DNA of 64,000 bases from Ochrobactrum sp. Q0168 (GCF_016427605.1 NZ_JAELXQ010000006.1:124001-188000); one strand, 5' to 3'; positions 33,188 to 41,976 are shown, counted from the stretch's first letter. The notes: generated by a model not told the origin, from the letters alone. A program made the numbers and translations.

Positions 33188-34228
33188 TTATCCTATCGTC
33201 TGGAGCGATTTTATATCCGCTCCGTTGATACGCCCCAAAATCGCCTTGCCGAGCTGTTGTCCGGCCAGTTTGAAACTCTCCTCCACCACAATGAGGCCGG
33301 GGCGAAACCAGCGTAGAATTTGGGTGGACTGCTTTGCCGCAACATCAACTTCCTGGCCAATATTCAGTCCGGCGTCTTCAATGCCCGCGACGACTGCCAA
33401 TGCTGCGGCGCTCCCTGAACATATGACGCCATCGGGTCGATCAGGGCTTTTCATCCGATTGGCGATAGAGATACGAAGATCTTCAAGTGGCGTATCGAGA
33501 TCGACACTTTCCAATGGCGATCCGACACAACCAAATTCCCGCAAGCCTTCATAAAACCCATTGACCATATGGCGGTAATAGGTCAGCTGTGCTGGTGGGG
33601 TCAATAGTACAAGTTTCTTTCGTCCGCGAGCGCACAGCTCCCCCACCATCCTTCGGGCAAATGCTTGATTATCGAAGTCGTGATATGGATGGTCGGTGCC
33701 TGCATCCGTTCGCCCGTGGGTTGCGAATGGAAAGTCATGCTCGGTCAGATAATGCACGCGCTGATCGTCGGGTTCGGTACGTGAAAAAATGATCCCGTCG
33801 GCGGAGCCGGTCTCAACGATATAGCGTATCGGTTCAATGGGCGCTCTGGAGCCGAAATACGGGGTCACGATCAGATGATATTGGGTCTCGGCCAGAACGT
33901 CGGCCACGCCATGAATGACTTGACTGGTAAAGCCCATGATTTCGTCCTGTGTATTGAGCACCAGTGCGATAACGTTCGTCTTGCCTGTGCGCAGTCGCAC
34001 GCCCGCTCGGTTCGGACGATAACCGATCTGGCGCGCAATAAGCTGAACACGTTTTCGGGTTTCAGGCCCGATTTCAGGAGCATCTTTCAAAGCGCGCGAA
34101 ACTGTCGTGACACCGAGCCCGGTCATGAACGCGATGGTCTTCAGAGTGGGCCGGTCATTCTCGCGGAATGATGTTGCCGGATTGAGTGGCTTCGAATCGC
34201 CAGAACCTCGTTTCTCATTCATGCGCAT
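33188..34228 (-). CDS. LacI-family transcriptional repressor
   Basis: LacI/GalR regulator, 346 residues from ATG 34228 (ATG 34222 also possible). HTH at about 28-50 (TLKTIAFMTGLGVTTVSRAL), hinge helix YRPNRAGVRLR at 70-80, then the periplasmic-binding-like effector domain. The DNA-binding domain is preceded by an extra 27 residues, unusual for the family. Convergent with the sugar operon; matching operators lie before that operon and before this gene. Confidence 0.92.
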   Translation of the reverse strand: MRMNEKRGSGDSKPLNPATSFRENDRPTLKTIAFMTGLGVTTVSRALKDAPEIGPETRKRVQLIARQIGYRPNRAGVRLRTGKTNVIALVLNTQDEIMGFTSQVIHGVADVLAETQYHLIVTPYFGSRAPIEPIRYIVETGSADGIIFSRTEPDDQRVHYLTEHDFPFATHGRTDAGTDHPYHDFDNQAFARRMVGELCARGRKKLVLLTPPAQLTYYRHMVNGFYEGLREFGCVGSPLESVDLDTPLEDLRISIANRMKSPDRPDGVICSGSAAALAVVAGIEDAGLNIGQEVDVAAKQSTQILRWFRPGLIVVEESFKLAGQQLGKAILGRINGADIKSLQTIG

Positions 34229-34305
34229 TCTGTCCAAAAACCAAGGTCAATACGGGAGTTAACGCTCAAACCATATTGTGCTGAGCAAAGAACGACAAGA
34301 ACTAG

Positions 34306-34319
34306 TTAAAGCGGTTGTA
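34306..34319. promoter_or_regulatory. LacI-type operator upstream of the repressor gene
   Basis: TTAAAGCGGTTGTA matches TGNAANCGNTTNCA at 8 of 10 fixed positions, 78 bases upstream of the repressor start. Suggests autoregulation. Confidence 0.4.
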
Positions 34320-34692
34320 TTGCAAACTATTTATCAACGGCCACAGATGGGAGTTTCAGGTTCGCCCCACGGTTTCCAGCGATGCTGCGGTCTGGAAGAA
34401 CGCGGGATGGGCGGTACATGCGCTGAGCATTAACACAGGGAGGCAGGGGCCTATCAAACTGCAATCCCGCTATACCGGTCCGCGGCTAAGCGGATAGATC
34501 CCGGCAACAAGGCGGGGGACGATATTGCTTTCGGTGATAGGCATCCGCAAGGCGCGCATGATCGAAATCGCTGAGGTCTTTGTTGCCAGCGGTCATAAAA
34601 AATGACCCCTGAAACCGAGATTAATGCGGGCTCGTCACAGTGAGCACGCTAAAATACTGGCATACTTTAATATTGGTGGAAGATGTCAATAG
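34320..34692. other. Intergenic region between repressor and epimerase genes
   Basis: About 370 bases with no supported gene, repeat or terminator. The last 60 bases before the epimerase gene are AT-rich and probably hold its promoter. Confidence 0.5.
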
Positions 34693-34707
34693 GTGAGGAA
34701 TACACAA

Positions 34708-35721
34708 ATGCGCGACGAGAAACATTACCTCGTGCTTGGTGGAGCGGGATTTATAGGATCCCATCTCGTAAGACGGCTTCTATCTGAAGGCCACGCGGTT
34801 ACGATCATAAATCGTTCTCCAGTTACAATGATTGAAAGAAAATTTCCTGATAAGTTCGGTCGAAACCGGCTTGAAATTGTCCAAGGCAACTTTGACGATG
34901 AAGGCTTGCTCGATCACTTCCTGCCAAATTGCACCTCTTGTATCCATCTCGCAGGCTCGATGGTCCCATCTGTGTCTATCGAGAACAAGCTTGCCGACAT
35001 TCAGATCAATCTCGCGGGAACAGTAAAACTCCTTGAAACTGCAAGACGGCATAGATTGAAGAAGCTGATCTATATTTCCTCTGGTGGAACCGTCTATGGC
35101 CAGACAACCGCACAATCGATCAGCGAGGATCATCCGACAGATCCGATTTCCGCTTATGGCATTACCAAGCTGGCGGCTGAGAAATATCTTCAGCTGTTTC
35201 ACCGACTGCATGATTTACCCTCAATCACGCTGCGTCTTGCTAATCCGTACGGACCAGGGCAGGCTGAAAAGGGAACTCAAGGGGCAATAGCGGTTTTTGT
35301 CGAACGTATTTTACAGGGTAAGCCCGTGGAAATCTGGGGCGATGGAAGTACAGTTCGCGACTATCTTTTCATCGACGATGTTGTGGAAGCGATCTTGAAA
35401 GCAATCGAATATTCCGGTCCACAGACTATTTTTAATATTGGTTCAGGGCAGGGGACCAGCCTTAATGATCTTTGCGTGCAGATCGGGCGACATTTTCCAC
35501 CATTCGAAAAATCCTTCACGCACAAAAGATCCTTCGATGTCCCGCGGAACGTCCTCGATATCTCCCGGGCGCGAGCCAATCTTCATTGGCATCCGCGCAT
35601 ATCGCTGGCCGATGGCATTTCCCGTTATATCGCGTGGAGGAAAAGCCACGGCGCTGCGCAGTTCTTGAAGGTTGGCACCGTAGCGACCACATCAAGGCTC
35701 GAAGCATCAGAACCGCTCTAA
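34708..35721 (+). CDS. NAD-dependent nucleotide-sugar epimerase/dehydratase
   Basis: Extended SDR of the UDP-glucose 4-epimerase type, 337 residues. Cofactor motif GGAGFIG (11-17), SSGGTVYG (125-131) and catalytic Y150/K154 (YGITK) are present; NPYGPGQ and DYLFIDDVVEA follow as in GalE-like enzymes. ATG at 34708 follows GAGGA. Convergent with a glycosyltransferase pair, so it probably supplies an activated sugar for surface polysaccharide. Lower GC than the catabolic genes upstream suggests separate origin. Confidence 0.9.
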   Translation: MRDEKHYLVLGGAGFIGSHLVRRLLSEGHAVTIINRSPVTMIERKFPDKFGRNRLEIVQGNFDDEGLLDHFLPNCTSCIHLAGSMVPSVSIENKLADIQINLAGTVKLLETARRHRLKKLIYISSGGTVYGQTTAQSISEDHPTDPISAYGITKLAAEKYLQLFHRLHDLPSITLRLANPYGPGQAEKGTQGAIAVFVERILQGKPVEIWGDGSTVRDYLFIDDVVEAILKAIEYSGPQTIFNIGSGQGTSLNDLCVQIGRHFPPFEKSFTHKRSFDVPRNVLDISRARANLHWHPRISLADGISRYIAWRKSHGAAQFLKVGTVATTSRLEASEPL

Positions 35722-35763
35722 TTCATAGCGGTTGCGAGTTTTTCGCGGAAGCGAAGCGCGGAT

Positions 35764-35790
35764 GGAAATCAATCTATCAGATTGATTTCC
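35764..35790. terminator. Bidirectional terminator between convergent genes
   Basis: Perfect 11-bp stem GGAAATCAATC/GATTGATTTCC with loop TATCA, midway between the epimerase and the convergent 494-residue protein gene. Confidence 0.55.
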
Positions 35791-35808
35791 GGGTAGATGT
35801 TTTTGATG

Positions 35809-37293
35809 TCAGGAAGCGGCTTCGATGACTGGCAGATATGGAGGGCGAGAGAATGCAGAGCATTCATCCAGAATTGTTTCGAAATCCCCGAACACAACCT
35901 TGCCATGGTCGAGTTTGCCTCCGGTCGGCAGCCGAGAGAAGAGATGGAGTTCCATCGGTTCGTTAAGCGGTAGGGGAAGCCCTATCTTGAGCTCAAACGG
36001 CTTTAGCGGTTCCGCCAGTTCGACCCAGTCCGTAGACGCTACAGCTGCTTTCCCGCTTTCGACATCATCAACGTTTTGGCCGGGATAGCTGAGCGCTACG
36101 CGAACAAGCAGTCGGGTCTGACACAGAGCATCATCTATCTTGGCCGTGCAGGAAACGCCCGAAAAGCCCGGAAATAAAGGCAGATCGATCTTGGCTGCTG
36201 ACGCGGGATTTTGCTTTAATGGGCGCAAGAGCAACCGACCACCGTCCATATAACCGAAATATGGGTATGCCCAACTTAAATGACGTGTGGTTTGGGCTTT
36301 GCTGATCAGGTGATCCGCTATCTTCATCTTGGCAAGTGAAGCTGCAACGGTGCTGGGCGAGTCGTAACTGAGCCCTGGGTAGCCACCCCAAATCCTCAGT
36401 TCAAGCATCTGTTTGTTGGGATTTCCATGGTCTACGCTGTGAAACGCGAATTCTGGCATTAGTCCCGATGATGTCGTGAAGAGGTGGGGAGGCACGCCCT
36501 CGCCTTCAGTCTGGACCAAGAGCTCCAGCGAGGAATCCATACGAGACAGAACTTTTTCCAAGCGAAGCGCAAGCCAGCCCGATACTATTTCATCAAACGC
36601 GATCTTCCATCTGGACAGCTCCTGCTTAGAAGAAGGCACCCTCAACATAACGAGCAGGTGGCCTTTCCCCGCGCCTGGTTTTTCGATCCGGAGGTCAAAA
36701 CCAAGAAAACCTCGTGCCCCAACGAACAATGGCTGCGTTAGCGCCCCAGTGATCGTACTATTCGATGAACCGGCAGAAGGGGTTTCATAAACAAGTTGGG
36801 GTGGGGCCTTTCTAAGGTTCTTTACGAGCATCTCCAGCTCCGGTGGAATCCTGACATGATGCGCGAGCCCTTGTCTGAATGTGGCCAGATCTTCAATAAG
36901 CGTCTGGTTCAAATGTGTGAGCCGCTTATTCTCCTGAATAGCCTTTTGGGCAACCGCTTCAACAAGTCGTTCGGACCCGCCTTTCAAGAACATCGGAAGA
37001 TCGCCCGAGCCGGAGGCATGTACCCACCAGGTTTCCAACAACCCTGTAGATATACCGTCTTCGGGATTCCATATCGCCAGAACATTGCTTGGTGGAACTT
37101 CCAGTGGACGCCTCTGGTCGCCGATCTCACCAATCAGAAATGTCTCTCCACCATTGAGCGCTGTCATCTCGATCCAATCTACGGGTAACTCTGGATATGC
37201 GTTGTCTGTATCCGCTCCCTCGGATCTCAGGACCAGAATTTTTGGGCCGCCCGTGAAGAGGGACAGCAGCATATTTGCAGCTACTTCGATCAT
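35809..37293 (-). CDS. Unrecognised protein coupled to a glycosyltransferase
   Basis: 494 residues, no signal peptide or clear membrane segment. The N-terminal third has a nucleotide-or-glycan-like alpha/beta look (ILVLRSEGADTDN); a short helical stretch around 107-150 (RLVEAVAQKAIQENKRL) may be a coiled coil; the rest is beta-rich with FVGARGFLGFDLRIEKPG and LRIWGGYPG, possibly carbohydrate-binding. Its ATG overlaps the stop of the glycosyltransferase gene (ATGA), so the two are made together. I recall proteins like this beside polysaccharide glycosyltransferases in related genera, but cannot assign a function. Confidence 0.8.
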   Translation of the reverse strand: MIEVAANMLLSLFTGGPKILVLRSEGADTDNAYPELPVDWIEMTALNGGETFLIGEIGDQRRPLEVPPSNVLAIWNPEDGISTGLLETWWVHASGSGDLPMFLKGGSERLVEAVAQKAIQENKRLTHLNQTLIEDLATFRQGLAHHVRIPPELEMLVKNLRKAPPQLVYETPSAGSSNSTITGALTQPLFVGARGFLGFDLRIEKPGAGKGHLLVMLRVPSSKQELSRWKIAFDEIVSGWLALRLEKVLSRMDSSLELLVQTEGEGVPPHLFTTSSGLMPEFAFHSVDHGNPNKQMLELRIWGGYPGLSYDSPSTVAASLAKMKIADHLISKAQTTRHLSWAYPYFGYMDGGRLLLRPLKQNPASAAKIDLPLFPGFSGVSCTAKIDDALCQTRLLVRVALSYPGQNVDDVESGKAAVASTDWVELAEPLKPFELKIGLPLPLNEPMELHLFSRLPTGGKLDHGKVVFGDFETILDECSAFSRPPYLPVIEAAS

Positions 37294-39359
37294 GCGTAAA
37301 TTCTATCCGTTTGCTCTGAATGGTCGATTATCGGCGTTGTCCTGAAAGGGAAGTAATCCTCCCATCGCTTGAGTTTGCCAGCAGGATAGCCAACGCCGTT
37401 GCACAATTGTCGAATTTCCGGGGATGCAGGGAAAATCGCGTCATAAGCTTGCTCAAAGGCCGAACAACCAATCACCGAGTTGCTCGCCCCGTATTCATTA
37501 TTGTCGATAATGGCAAAGGTTTTCGCGCGCAGTTTACGCAAGGAGCCGGCGATGAGGTGCAGAACACTACTTCTAACGGATACGACCGTGGAATAAGCCG
37601 CCAACGTAGCCAGTGCGATCTGCCTGTCACGCCCGTCGAGGTTTGGCAGCGCGGTGCCCATGTAGTTTTGCATGTTTCGTTGATCGGTTTCGTTGTCCAG
37701 CGAAGGCATTGGCAGCGTGATGATTTCTGCAAAGCCTCTAAGGTCAACTGGATTTGCAGCAAAAATTGAGCCGAAACAAACCAGATGCGGAATTACCCCA
37801 TGCTGCGCCGACGCCTTTGCCAGTTCAGACGCCCGGGCGATATCGTCGGCTTCTGGCTCATCGACAACAAAGGCAATCGTGCGGTTGGCCTCATCGATAG
37901 GGAAGGCAGATGGAATCCTGAATAACTCTGGATAAAAATCTCGCGGCATCGCCGCTTGAGCCCGATATCGGTCATAACGGATCGAATGCCAGAAATCGCG
38001 CTTCTGCGTGCTAGCCACATTTTGCAAGGCTTCAAAAAATAGAGCGAGCGTGTTGGGCTGGACCCTTGGCAAGTCAGATGGCGGTGTCTCCATCCATATC
38101 TGTAGAGAACAATCTCGGGCTGCATACTGCTTACTCATATGCCAATGATTGCCGAAGGCAAAACCGCCTTCTGGAAATTGCTGCGCAAGCAATGCACCTA
38201 CTTCCACCGCCCAGACTTGCACGGGCTGAGTGGGGGGAGGAACGGAAATCGCCTCTGTTTTTCGGATATCTTTGATGGTCGAAGTCATCGCAAAACTTGG
38301 TGAAGCCGAAAATTCAATGGAGCAAGATGAACTGGCTGCCTGCTGCAGCGCGCATTCCATGTTCCAGAGTACGCCGCTGAGCAGCTTCTGATCCCTCAGA
38401 TGATCGTAGGTTGCCTGTTGAATGACGAACAGATGCCCCGGGCATTTCCCGTAATCTGGCTTTTCTGTTGCACGAAGGAGTTGCGATAAATAGGTCTGCA
38501 ATGGCACCAGTCTGGAGGGCTTTGCAATTGCGCTCAGCGTATGAACCTGACCAGCGTCCGGGTGGTAAATCGCGTACCGCGTGCAATCTTCTATTTCCCG
38601 TTTGAGGACGGCTTGAACATTATAGAGTCCCGAGTGCTTCTTGCGAATATAATCAAGGATTTGCGTGAATTCGCGCTCGGCTTCAGTTAGCATGCTTTCG
38701 CCGCGTCGCCGATAGTGAAAGCCCGCATTCGGGACGTGAACACCATGAAAGCCGAGGGCCAGACCCTGAAGCCAGAACTCCCAGTCTTCAACACCCTTTC
38801 TCATTGCTTCATCAAAACGGGCGCCTGCGTCCAGCATCCGGCGAGAAACCATGCTGCCCGCCTCGCAAAAGCTGCGAAACAAGTGTTCAAGAGCTGAATA
38901 TGTCCCAGACATATCGCTGAAACTGGAAAAACCGAACTTATCAACATCGGTATAAATCCAGCCCGTTTTTTGGTCGCTTGCTCTCAGAGCGCTGACGAGC
39001 CGTTGCAGCAAGAATGGGCCGATGTGGTTGTCGCAGTCGAGAAAGAATACGGCCTCAAGAGCTGGGAAAGCACTGAGCGCAAATTCAAGCCCGGTATTGC
39101 GTGCTGCGCTCAGACCGTTATTGGTCTTGTGGAGATAGAAAACCAAACCGGGATAGCAGCTCGCAAAATTCTGGCAGATTTCATGGGTTTCCGGCGACGG
39201 GCAACCATCGTTGACCACGACAACCGCGAAGGGGAATTCGCATTGTTGTGCGATCGCTGTTTGTAAAGTCTCTGCGGTCAACGCCGATTGGCCATAAGCC
39301 GGAATCAAAATGACTGCACGGACATCCTGTAAGTTCTGCAAATGTAGCTTCCGATTCAT
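37290..39359 (-). CDS. Family 2 glycosyltransferase with large C-terminal extension
   Basis: 689 residues. GT-A domain at about 12-250: ILIPAYGQSALTAETL, VVVVNDGC, LSAARNTGLEFAL, the metal-binding DCD at 108-110 and EDWEFWLQG as the acceptor-side motif. The C-terminal 400 residues include a second Rossmann-like half (FVVDEPEADDIARASELAK, then IPHLVCFGSI), suggesting a second, GT-B-like or decoy transferase domain. It is cytosolic. The start codon lies two bases after a long hairpin. First gene of a two-gene unit, likely for surface glycan assembly. Confidence 0.88.
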   Translation of the reverse strand: MNRKLHLQNLQDVRAVILIPAYGQSALTAETLQTAIAQQCEFPFAVVVVNDGCPSPETHEICQNFASCYPGLVFYLHKTNNGLSAARNTGLEFALSAFPALEAVFFLDCDNHIGPFLLQRLVSALRASDQKTGWIYTDVDKFGFSSFSDMSGTYSALEHLFRSFCEAGSMVSRRMLDAGARFDEAMRKGVEDWEFWLQGLALGFHGVHVPNAGFHYRRRGESMLTEAEREFTQILDYIRKKHSGLYNVQAVLKREIEDCTRYAIYHPDAGQVHTLSAIAKPSRLVPLQTYLSQLLRATEKPDYGKCPGHLFVIQQATYDHLRDQKLLSGVLWNMECALQQAASSSCSIEFSASPSFAMTSTIKDIRKTEAISVPPPTQPVQVWAVEVGALLAQQFPEGGFAFGNHWHMSKQYAARDCSLQIWMETPPSDLPRVQPNTLALFFEALQNVASTQKRDFWHSIRYDRYRAQAAMPRDFYPELFRIPSAFPIDEANRTIAFVVDEPEADDIARASELAKASAQHGVIPHLVCFGSIFAANPVDLRGFAEIITLPMPSLDNETDQRNMQNYMGTALPNLDGRDRQIALATLAAYSTVVSVRSSVLHLIAGSLRKLRAKTFAIIDNNEYGASNSVIGCSAFEQAYDAIFPASPEIRQLCNGVGYPAGKLKRWEDYFPFRTTPIIDHSEQTDRIYA

Positions 39360-39361
39360 CC

Positions 39362-39416
39362 AAGTTTCACGCTGCCGAGACCAGCGTAAGCTCTCTCCGC
39401 TGGGTCGGTGAAACTT
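39362..39416 (-). promoter_or_regulatory. Leader hairpin at the glycosyltransferase start
   Basis: On the minus-strand message AAGTTTCAC pairs with GTGAAACTT (39408-39416 and 39362-39370), with a further inner stem near 39380-39405. The 3' arm ends two bases before the ATG, and no free Shine-Dalgarno is visible. This would hide the initiation region, as in RNA thermometers or translational attenuators. Confidence 0.45.
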
Positions 39417-39640
39417 CTACACCATCACATGCTGGGAAAAAACACCTATGGTCCGAAACCATTGCGCAACATGATGCGAATGCAACTGATCCGAACGATT
39501 GCGGCCTGGCGCACGATCTCACGGGATATTGCCAGGTCGAGGAAGCTTGCACAGACAATACACTCCAAATCTCAATCTTCCTCCCGAAGATAACGGTTGA
39601 ATAACATCCTTCCGCTGTCCAAAAGCTGACTGACACGCCG

Positions 39641-39665
39641 GGAACATTCGCGTCAATGTGGGGTT
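39641..39665 (+). promoter_or_regulatory. EcfG-type general stress promoter
   Basis: GGAAC (39641-39645), 16 bases, GGTT (39662-39665), 22 bases before the small membrane protein gene. Fits the alphaproteobacterial EcfG consensus GGAAC-N16/17-cGTT except for the first base of the -10. Confidence 0.6.
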
Positions 39666-39687
39666 GGGCTGCTGAGGTAAACCAAAA

Positions 39688-40011
39688 ATGGACAAGGACC
39701 AGCACAAAAGGAGCGAAGGCTCACGCCTACGCGGCGCTATTCAAAAAGGACGCACGGGTGAAAAGGTGCCCGGTTTTGATCCGGCTGCTGCACCATTCGA
39801 AACGGATTCCGAGGCGGGCGGTGCGCCCGCTCCGGGGTTGGAGTTGGGGCAAACGCCTGAACTAATGAAGCATGATAGCAATGCTTCCAGCCACGCTTCG
39901 GCCTTGCGTCAGTGGGAGAAGGATCGAAAACGAACTGTGCGGCCTTTCGTCGTCGCGCTGGTCTTCCTTCTGGCGGTCATTGTGATCCTTATCCTGATTC
40001 TGGGTCCGTGA
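39688..40011 (+). CDS. Small stress-regulated membrane-anchored protein
   Basis: 107 residues of unknown function. A hydrophilic, Gly/Ala/Pro-rich N-terminal region is followed by one C-terminal membrane segment (FVVALVFLLAVIVILILIL, about 87-105), so it is probably tail-anchored with the bulk in the cytoplasm. TGAGGT precedes the ATG. An EcfG-like promoter lies immediately upstream. Confidence 0.8.
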   Translation: MDKDQHKRSEGSRLRGAIQKGRTGEKVPGFDPAAAPFETDSEAGGAPAPGLELGQTPELMKHDSNASSHASALRQWEKDRKRTVRPFVVALVFLLAVIVILILILGP

Positions 40012-40033
40012 GGCGGGGTTTCTCTCCTGAATA

Positions 40034-40133
40034 TCAGGCGCATCCAGAAAAGTGTGAAACGGCTTTCTGGATGCGTGTTAAAACAAAGAATGAGAGCGCC
40101 GATCTAATCCAATCAGATGGAAACGCGGTCTAA
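40034..40133. repeat. Intergenic palindromic repeat, copy C
   Basis: GCATCCAGAAA pairs with TTTCTGGATGC (40040-40074), followed by a tail TTAAAACAAAGAATGAGAGC and then CGCCGATCTAATCC. The 62-base stretch 40071-40132 is nearly the same as the reverse complement of 47193-47254. Its edge touches the stop codon of the cysteine hydrolase gene. Confidence 0.7.
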
Positions 40134-40741
40134 TGCCAGGCGGCAATTAGTTCTTCGGCGGAAACGAGTTCCAGTTGTTCGCTGAAGCGCTGGTGGCAAA
40201 GCGACATGATTGCATCATGCGTTTGGTCGGAAACGCTGCAGATCGCATCATGGACAACGATAACCCGGTATCCGCGATCCACTGCACCCAGTAAGGTGGC
40301 GAGCACGCATAAATCAGTTTCGGCACCAGTGATGACCAATGTGTGAATCCGCTTCCTCACCAGGTAGTTTTGCAAGTGGCCTTCTGTCCAAGGTGAATAG
40401 ACCGCCTTGTCGAGGACAGCGGCAGGCGGTGTGAAATCCTTCAATGGATCTACAAGTTCAATTAGGGTGGGATCGATACGCCTCAGCGTAAGGGCTTCCC
40501 ATTTTCGATAGTAATCGACCCAGACGCCTATAGCATCCTCGGGACGTCTTGGTGGGATAAAGCGGGTGAATATAGTATTTTCGCTCTGAATGGAGCAGAT
40601 ATCGATGACTTGTGGCAAAATTCGCTCTACCCATGGGACAAACCATGGTGATCTGGGCCCAAACAAGTTCTGCATATCGATACAGAGATGCACGGAACCA
40701 GCTTGGGGCTTTCCTCGCAACAGACGGGTATCTACCGGCAT
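40130..40741 (-). CDS. Isochorismatase-family cysteine hydrolase
   Basis: Cysteine hydrolase fold (isochorismatase/nicotinamidase-like), 203 residues from ATG 40741; a TTG 18 bases upstream is an alternative. Catalytic triad visible: D22 (CIDMQN), K112 (LDKAVYS) and C145 (GAETDLCVLA). Follows the EcfG-promoted gene at 40838-41158 with 96 bases between, likely the same transcript. Substrate unknown; relatives hydrolyse amides, peroxyureidoacrylate or nicotinamide. Confidence 0.88.
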   Translation of the reverse strand: MPVDTRLLRGKPQAGSVHLCIDMQNLFGPRSPWFVPWVERILPQVIDICSIQSENTIFTRFIPPRRPEDAIGVWVDYYRKWEALTLRRIDPTLIELVDPLKDFTPPAAVLDKAVYSPWTEGHLQNYLVRKRIHTLVITGAETDLCVLATLLGAVDRGYRVIVVHDAICSVSDQTHDAIMSLCHQRFSEQLELVSAEELIAAWH

Positions 40742-40837
40742 GATAAGTGCCGCCAACAAGTGACGTGTTGCATGTTGGCGAAACTACCTTTCATGAAAAT
40801 CACTCCTCTCCTCATCGAAAGTTCGCAAAAACGAGCC

Positions 40838-41158
40838 TCAGGATTTTGGATCTGCCGAGGCCGGGGTCGATGGCGTCGTCACTGCAACCGGGTCGCTCGC
40901 CGGAAAGCTATCCTTTAACCCCTTCTCCAAACGTTGGTCTTCAGTATCCCCTTGCGCCGGCGTGGGTGCTCGCCCCAATTCGATCTCGACCATTTTTATC
41001 GCTTGGTTCAGAGAGCTGGCGGCTTGCTCCAGTTGTTCGTTTCGCTCTGACGATCCGCACGGCGTCAGCTGAACTGTAATTTTCTCCTCCGCCTCGCCAA
41101 CAAATTCCACAACGACTGGCGTTTCATCGCTTCGAACGTTAATCGTCAGAATATTCAT
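40838..41158 (-). CDS. Small stress-regulated hypothetical protein
   Basis: 106 residues. The N-terminal half is beta-rich (VVVEFVGEAEEKITVQLTP). The C-terminus carries KGLKDSFPASDPVAVT, matching a short motif (xxDSFPASDPPA) that recurs at the C-termini of many small rhizobial proteins. An EcfG-like promoter lies 28 bases upstream. No known function. Confidence 0.75.
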   Translation of the reverse strand: MNILTINVRSDETPVVVEFVGEAEEKITVQLTPCGSSERNEQLEQAASSLNQAIKMVEIELGRAPTPAQGDTEDQRLEKGLKDSFPASDPVAVTTPSTPASADPKS

Positions 41159-41185
41159 TACATGCTCCTCGGTTACGTCGAATTT

Positions 41186-41210
41186 AACCGCTCACGCTGC
41201 GCTTTGTTCC
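41186..41210 (-). promoter_or_regulatory. EcfG-type promoter (minus strand)
   Basis: On the minus strand GGAAC (41210-41206), 16 bases, GGTT (41189-41186), 28 bases before the ATG at 41158. Confidence 0.6.
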
Positions 41211-41255
41211 ATGTCAGCTGAAAAGTACGGTAGCGTACCAATCGCACTGGTCTTG

Positions 41256-41280
41256 GAACCAACGGCTTCCCTGCTCCTTA
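41256..41280 (+). promoter_or_regulatory. EcfG-like promoter before the sigma factor gene
   Basis: GGAAC (41256-41260), 16 bases, CCTT (41277-41280), 28 bases before the sigma-factor ATG. The -10 matches three of four positions of CGTT. It implies positive feedback or control by a second EcfG sigma. Confidence 0.45.
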
Positions 41281-41307
41281 TCCCACCGGTGGGCAGGAGG
41301 AAATACG

Positions 41308-41784
41308 ATGTCATCCAATGCGGATTTCGAAGATGAGTTGGTGAAACTTTTACCCGCGCTCCATCAGTTTGCGCGGACAATGTGTCGCCAGTCCTCAGAC
41401 GTGGACGATCTGGTCCAGGAAACACTGATTAAAGCACTCAAGAACCAGGATAAATATGTTCCGTTCGGTTCGCTGAAGTCCTGGCTCTTCACTATTATGA
41501 AAAATACTTTTTGTAGCAAGATCAAGCGGACGCGGCGCGAGGATGTGATGCAGGAAGGGGATGGGCCGATCATTGGGCCATCGCAGGACTGGGCCATGGA
41601 ATTGCAGGATGTCGGGCGCGCCTATGACAGATTATCGCCCCTGCACCGGGATGTCATCGAACTGGTGATCTTTAAGGGATTGAGCTATGAACATGCCGCC
41701 ACCAAGGCCAGCTGCACCATCGGCACAATCAAAAGTAGGCTGAGCAGGGCGCGCTCCCAGCTCGAAAGCGATCTGAATGTCTGA
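41308..41784 (+). CDS. ECF RNA polymerase sigma factor (EcfG-like)
   Basis: ECF sigma factor, 158 residues: region 2 with DVDDLVQETLIKAL (about 32-45) and SLKSWLFTIMKNTF, region 4 with LSPLHRDVIELVIFKGLSYE and CTIGTIKSRLSRARSQL (about 135-151). It resembles the ECF15/EcfG group that reads GGAAC promoters. GGAGG precedes the ATG. Unlike the main EcfG locus there is no NepR anti-sigma or PhyR gene beside it, so it looks like a second copy under remote control. Confidence 0.88.
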   Translation: MSSNADFEDELVKLLPALHQFARTMCRQSSDVDDLVQETLIKALKNQDKYVPFGSLKSWLFTIMKNTFCSKIKRTRREDVMQEGDGPIIGPSQDWAMELQDVGRAYDRLSPLHRDVIELVIFKGLSYEHAATKASCTIGTIKSRLSRARSQLESDLNV

Positions 41785-41951
41785 TCCAATCGTCACACTG
41801 CCGGTTTTCGAAATCGCCATTTTCGCCACTGCCTAATGCTCTTTGATTCCGACACAACGTTCTACCGACGAACGTGCAGCGAGCCGCTGGTCGTTCATTA
41901 ATTCCCATTGCGTCTAGACAGTCTGCTCAGGGTTGGTGCGGGGATGAATTC

Positions 41952-41976
41952 GGAACCAAGCGTTCTTCTGGTTGTT
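41952..41976 (+). promoter_or_regulatory. EcfG-like promoter before the Crp/Fnr gene
   Basis: GGAAC (41952-41956), 16 bases, TGTT (41973-41976), 29 bases before the ATG. Confidence 0.5.

Noticed and set aside
39362-39416. Hairpin as a plus-strand terminator
   Set aside because: No plus-strand gene ends nearby and there is no T-run; its position against the minus-strand ATG suggests a leader element instead.
40838-41158. NepR-type anti-sigma factor next to the ECF sigma gene
   Set aside because: The sequence is beta-rich with a DSFPASDP tail and lacks the two conserved helices of NepR.
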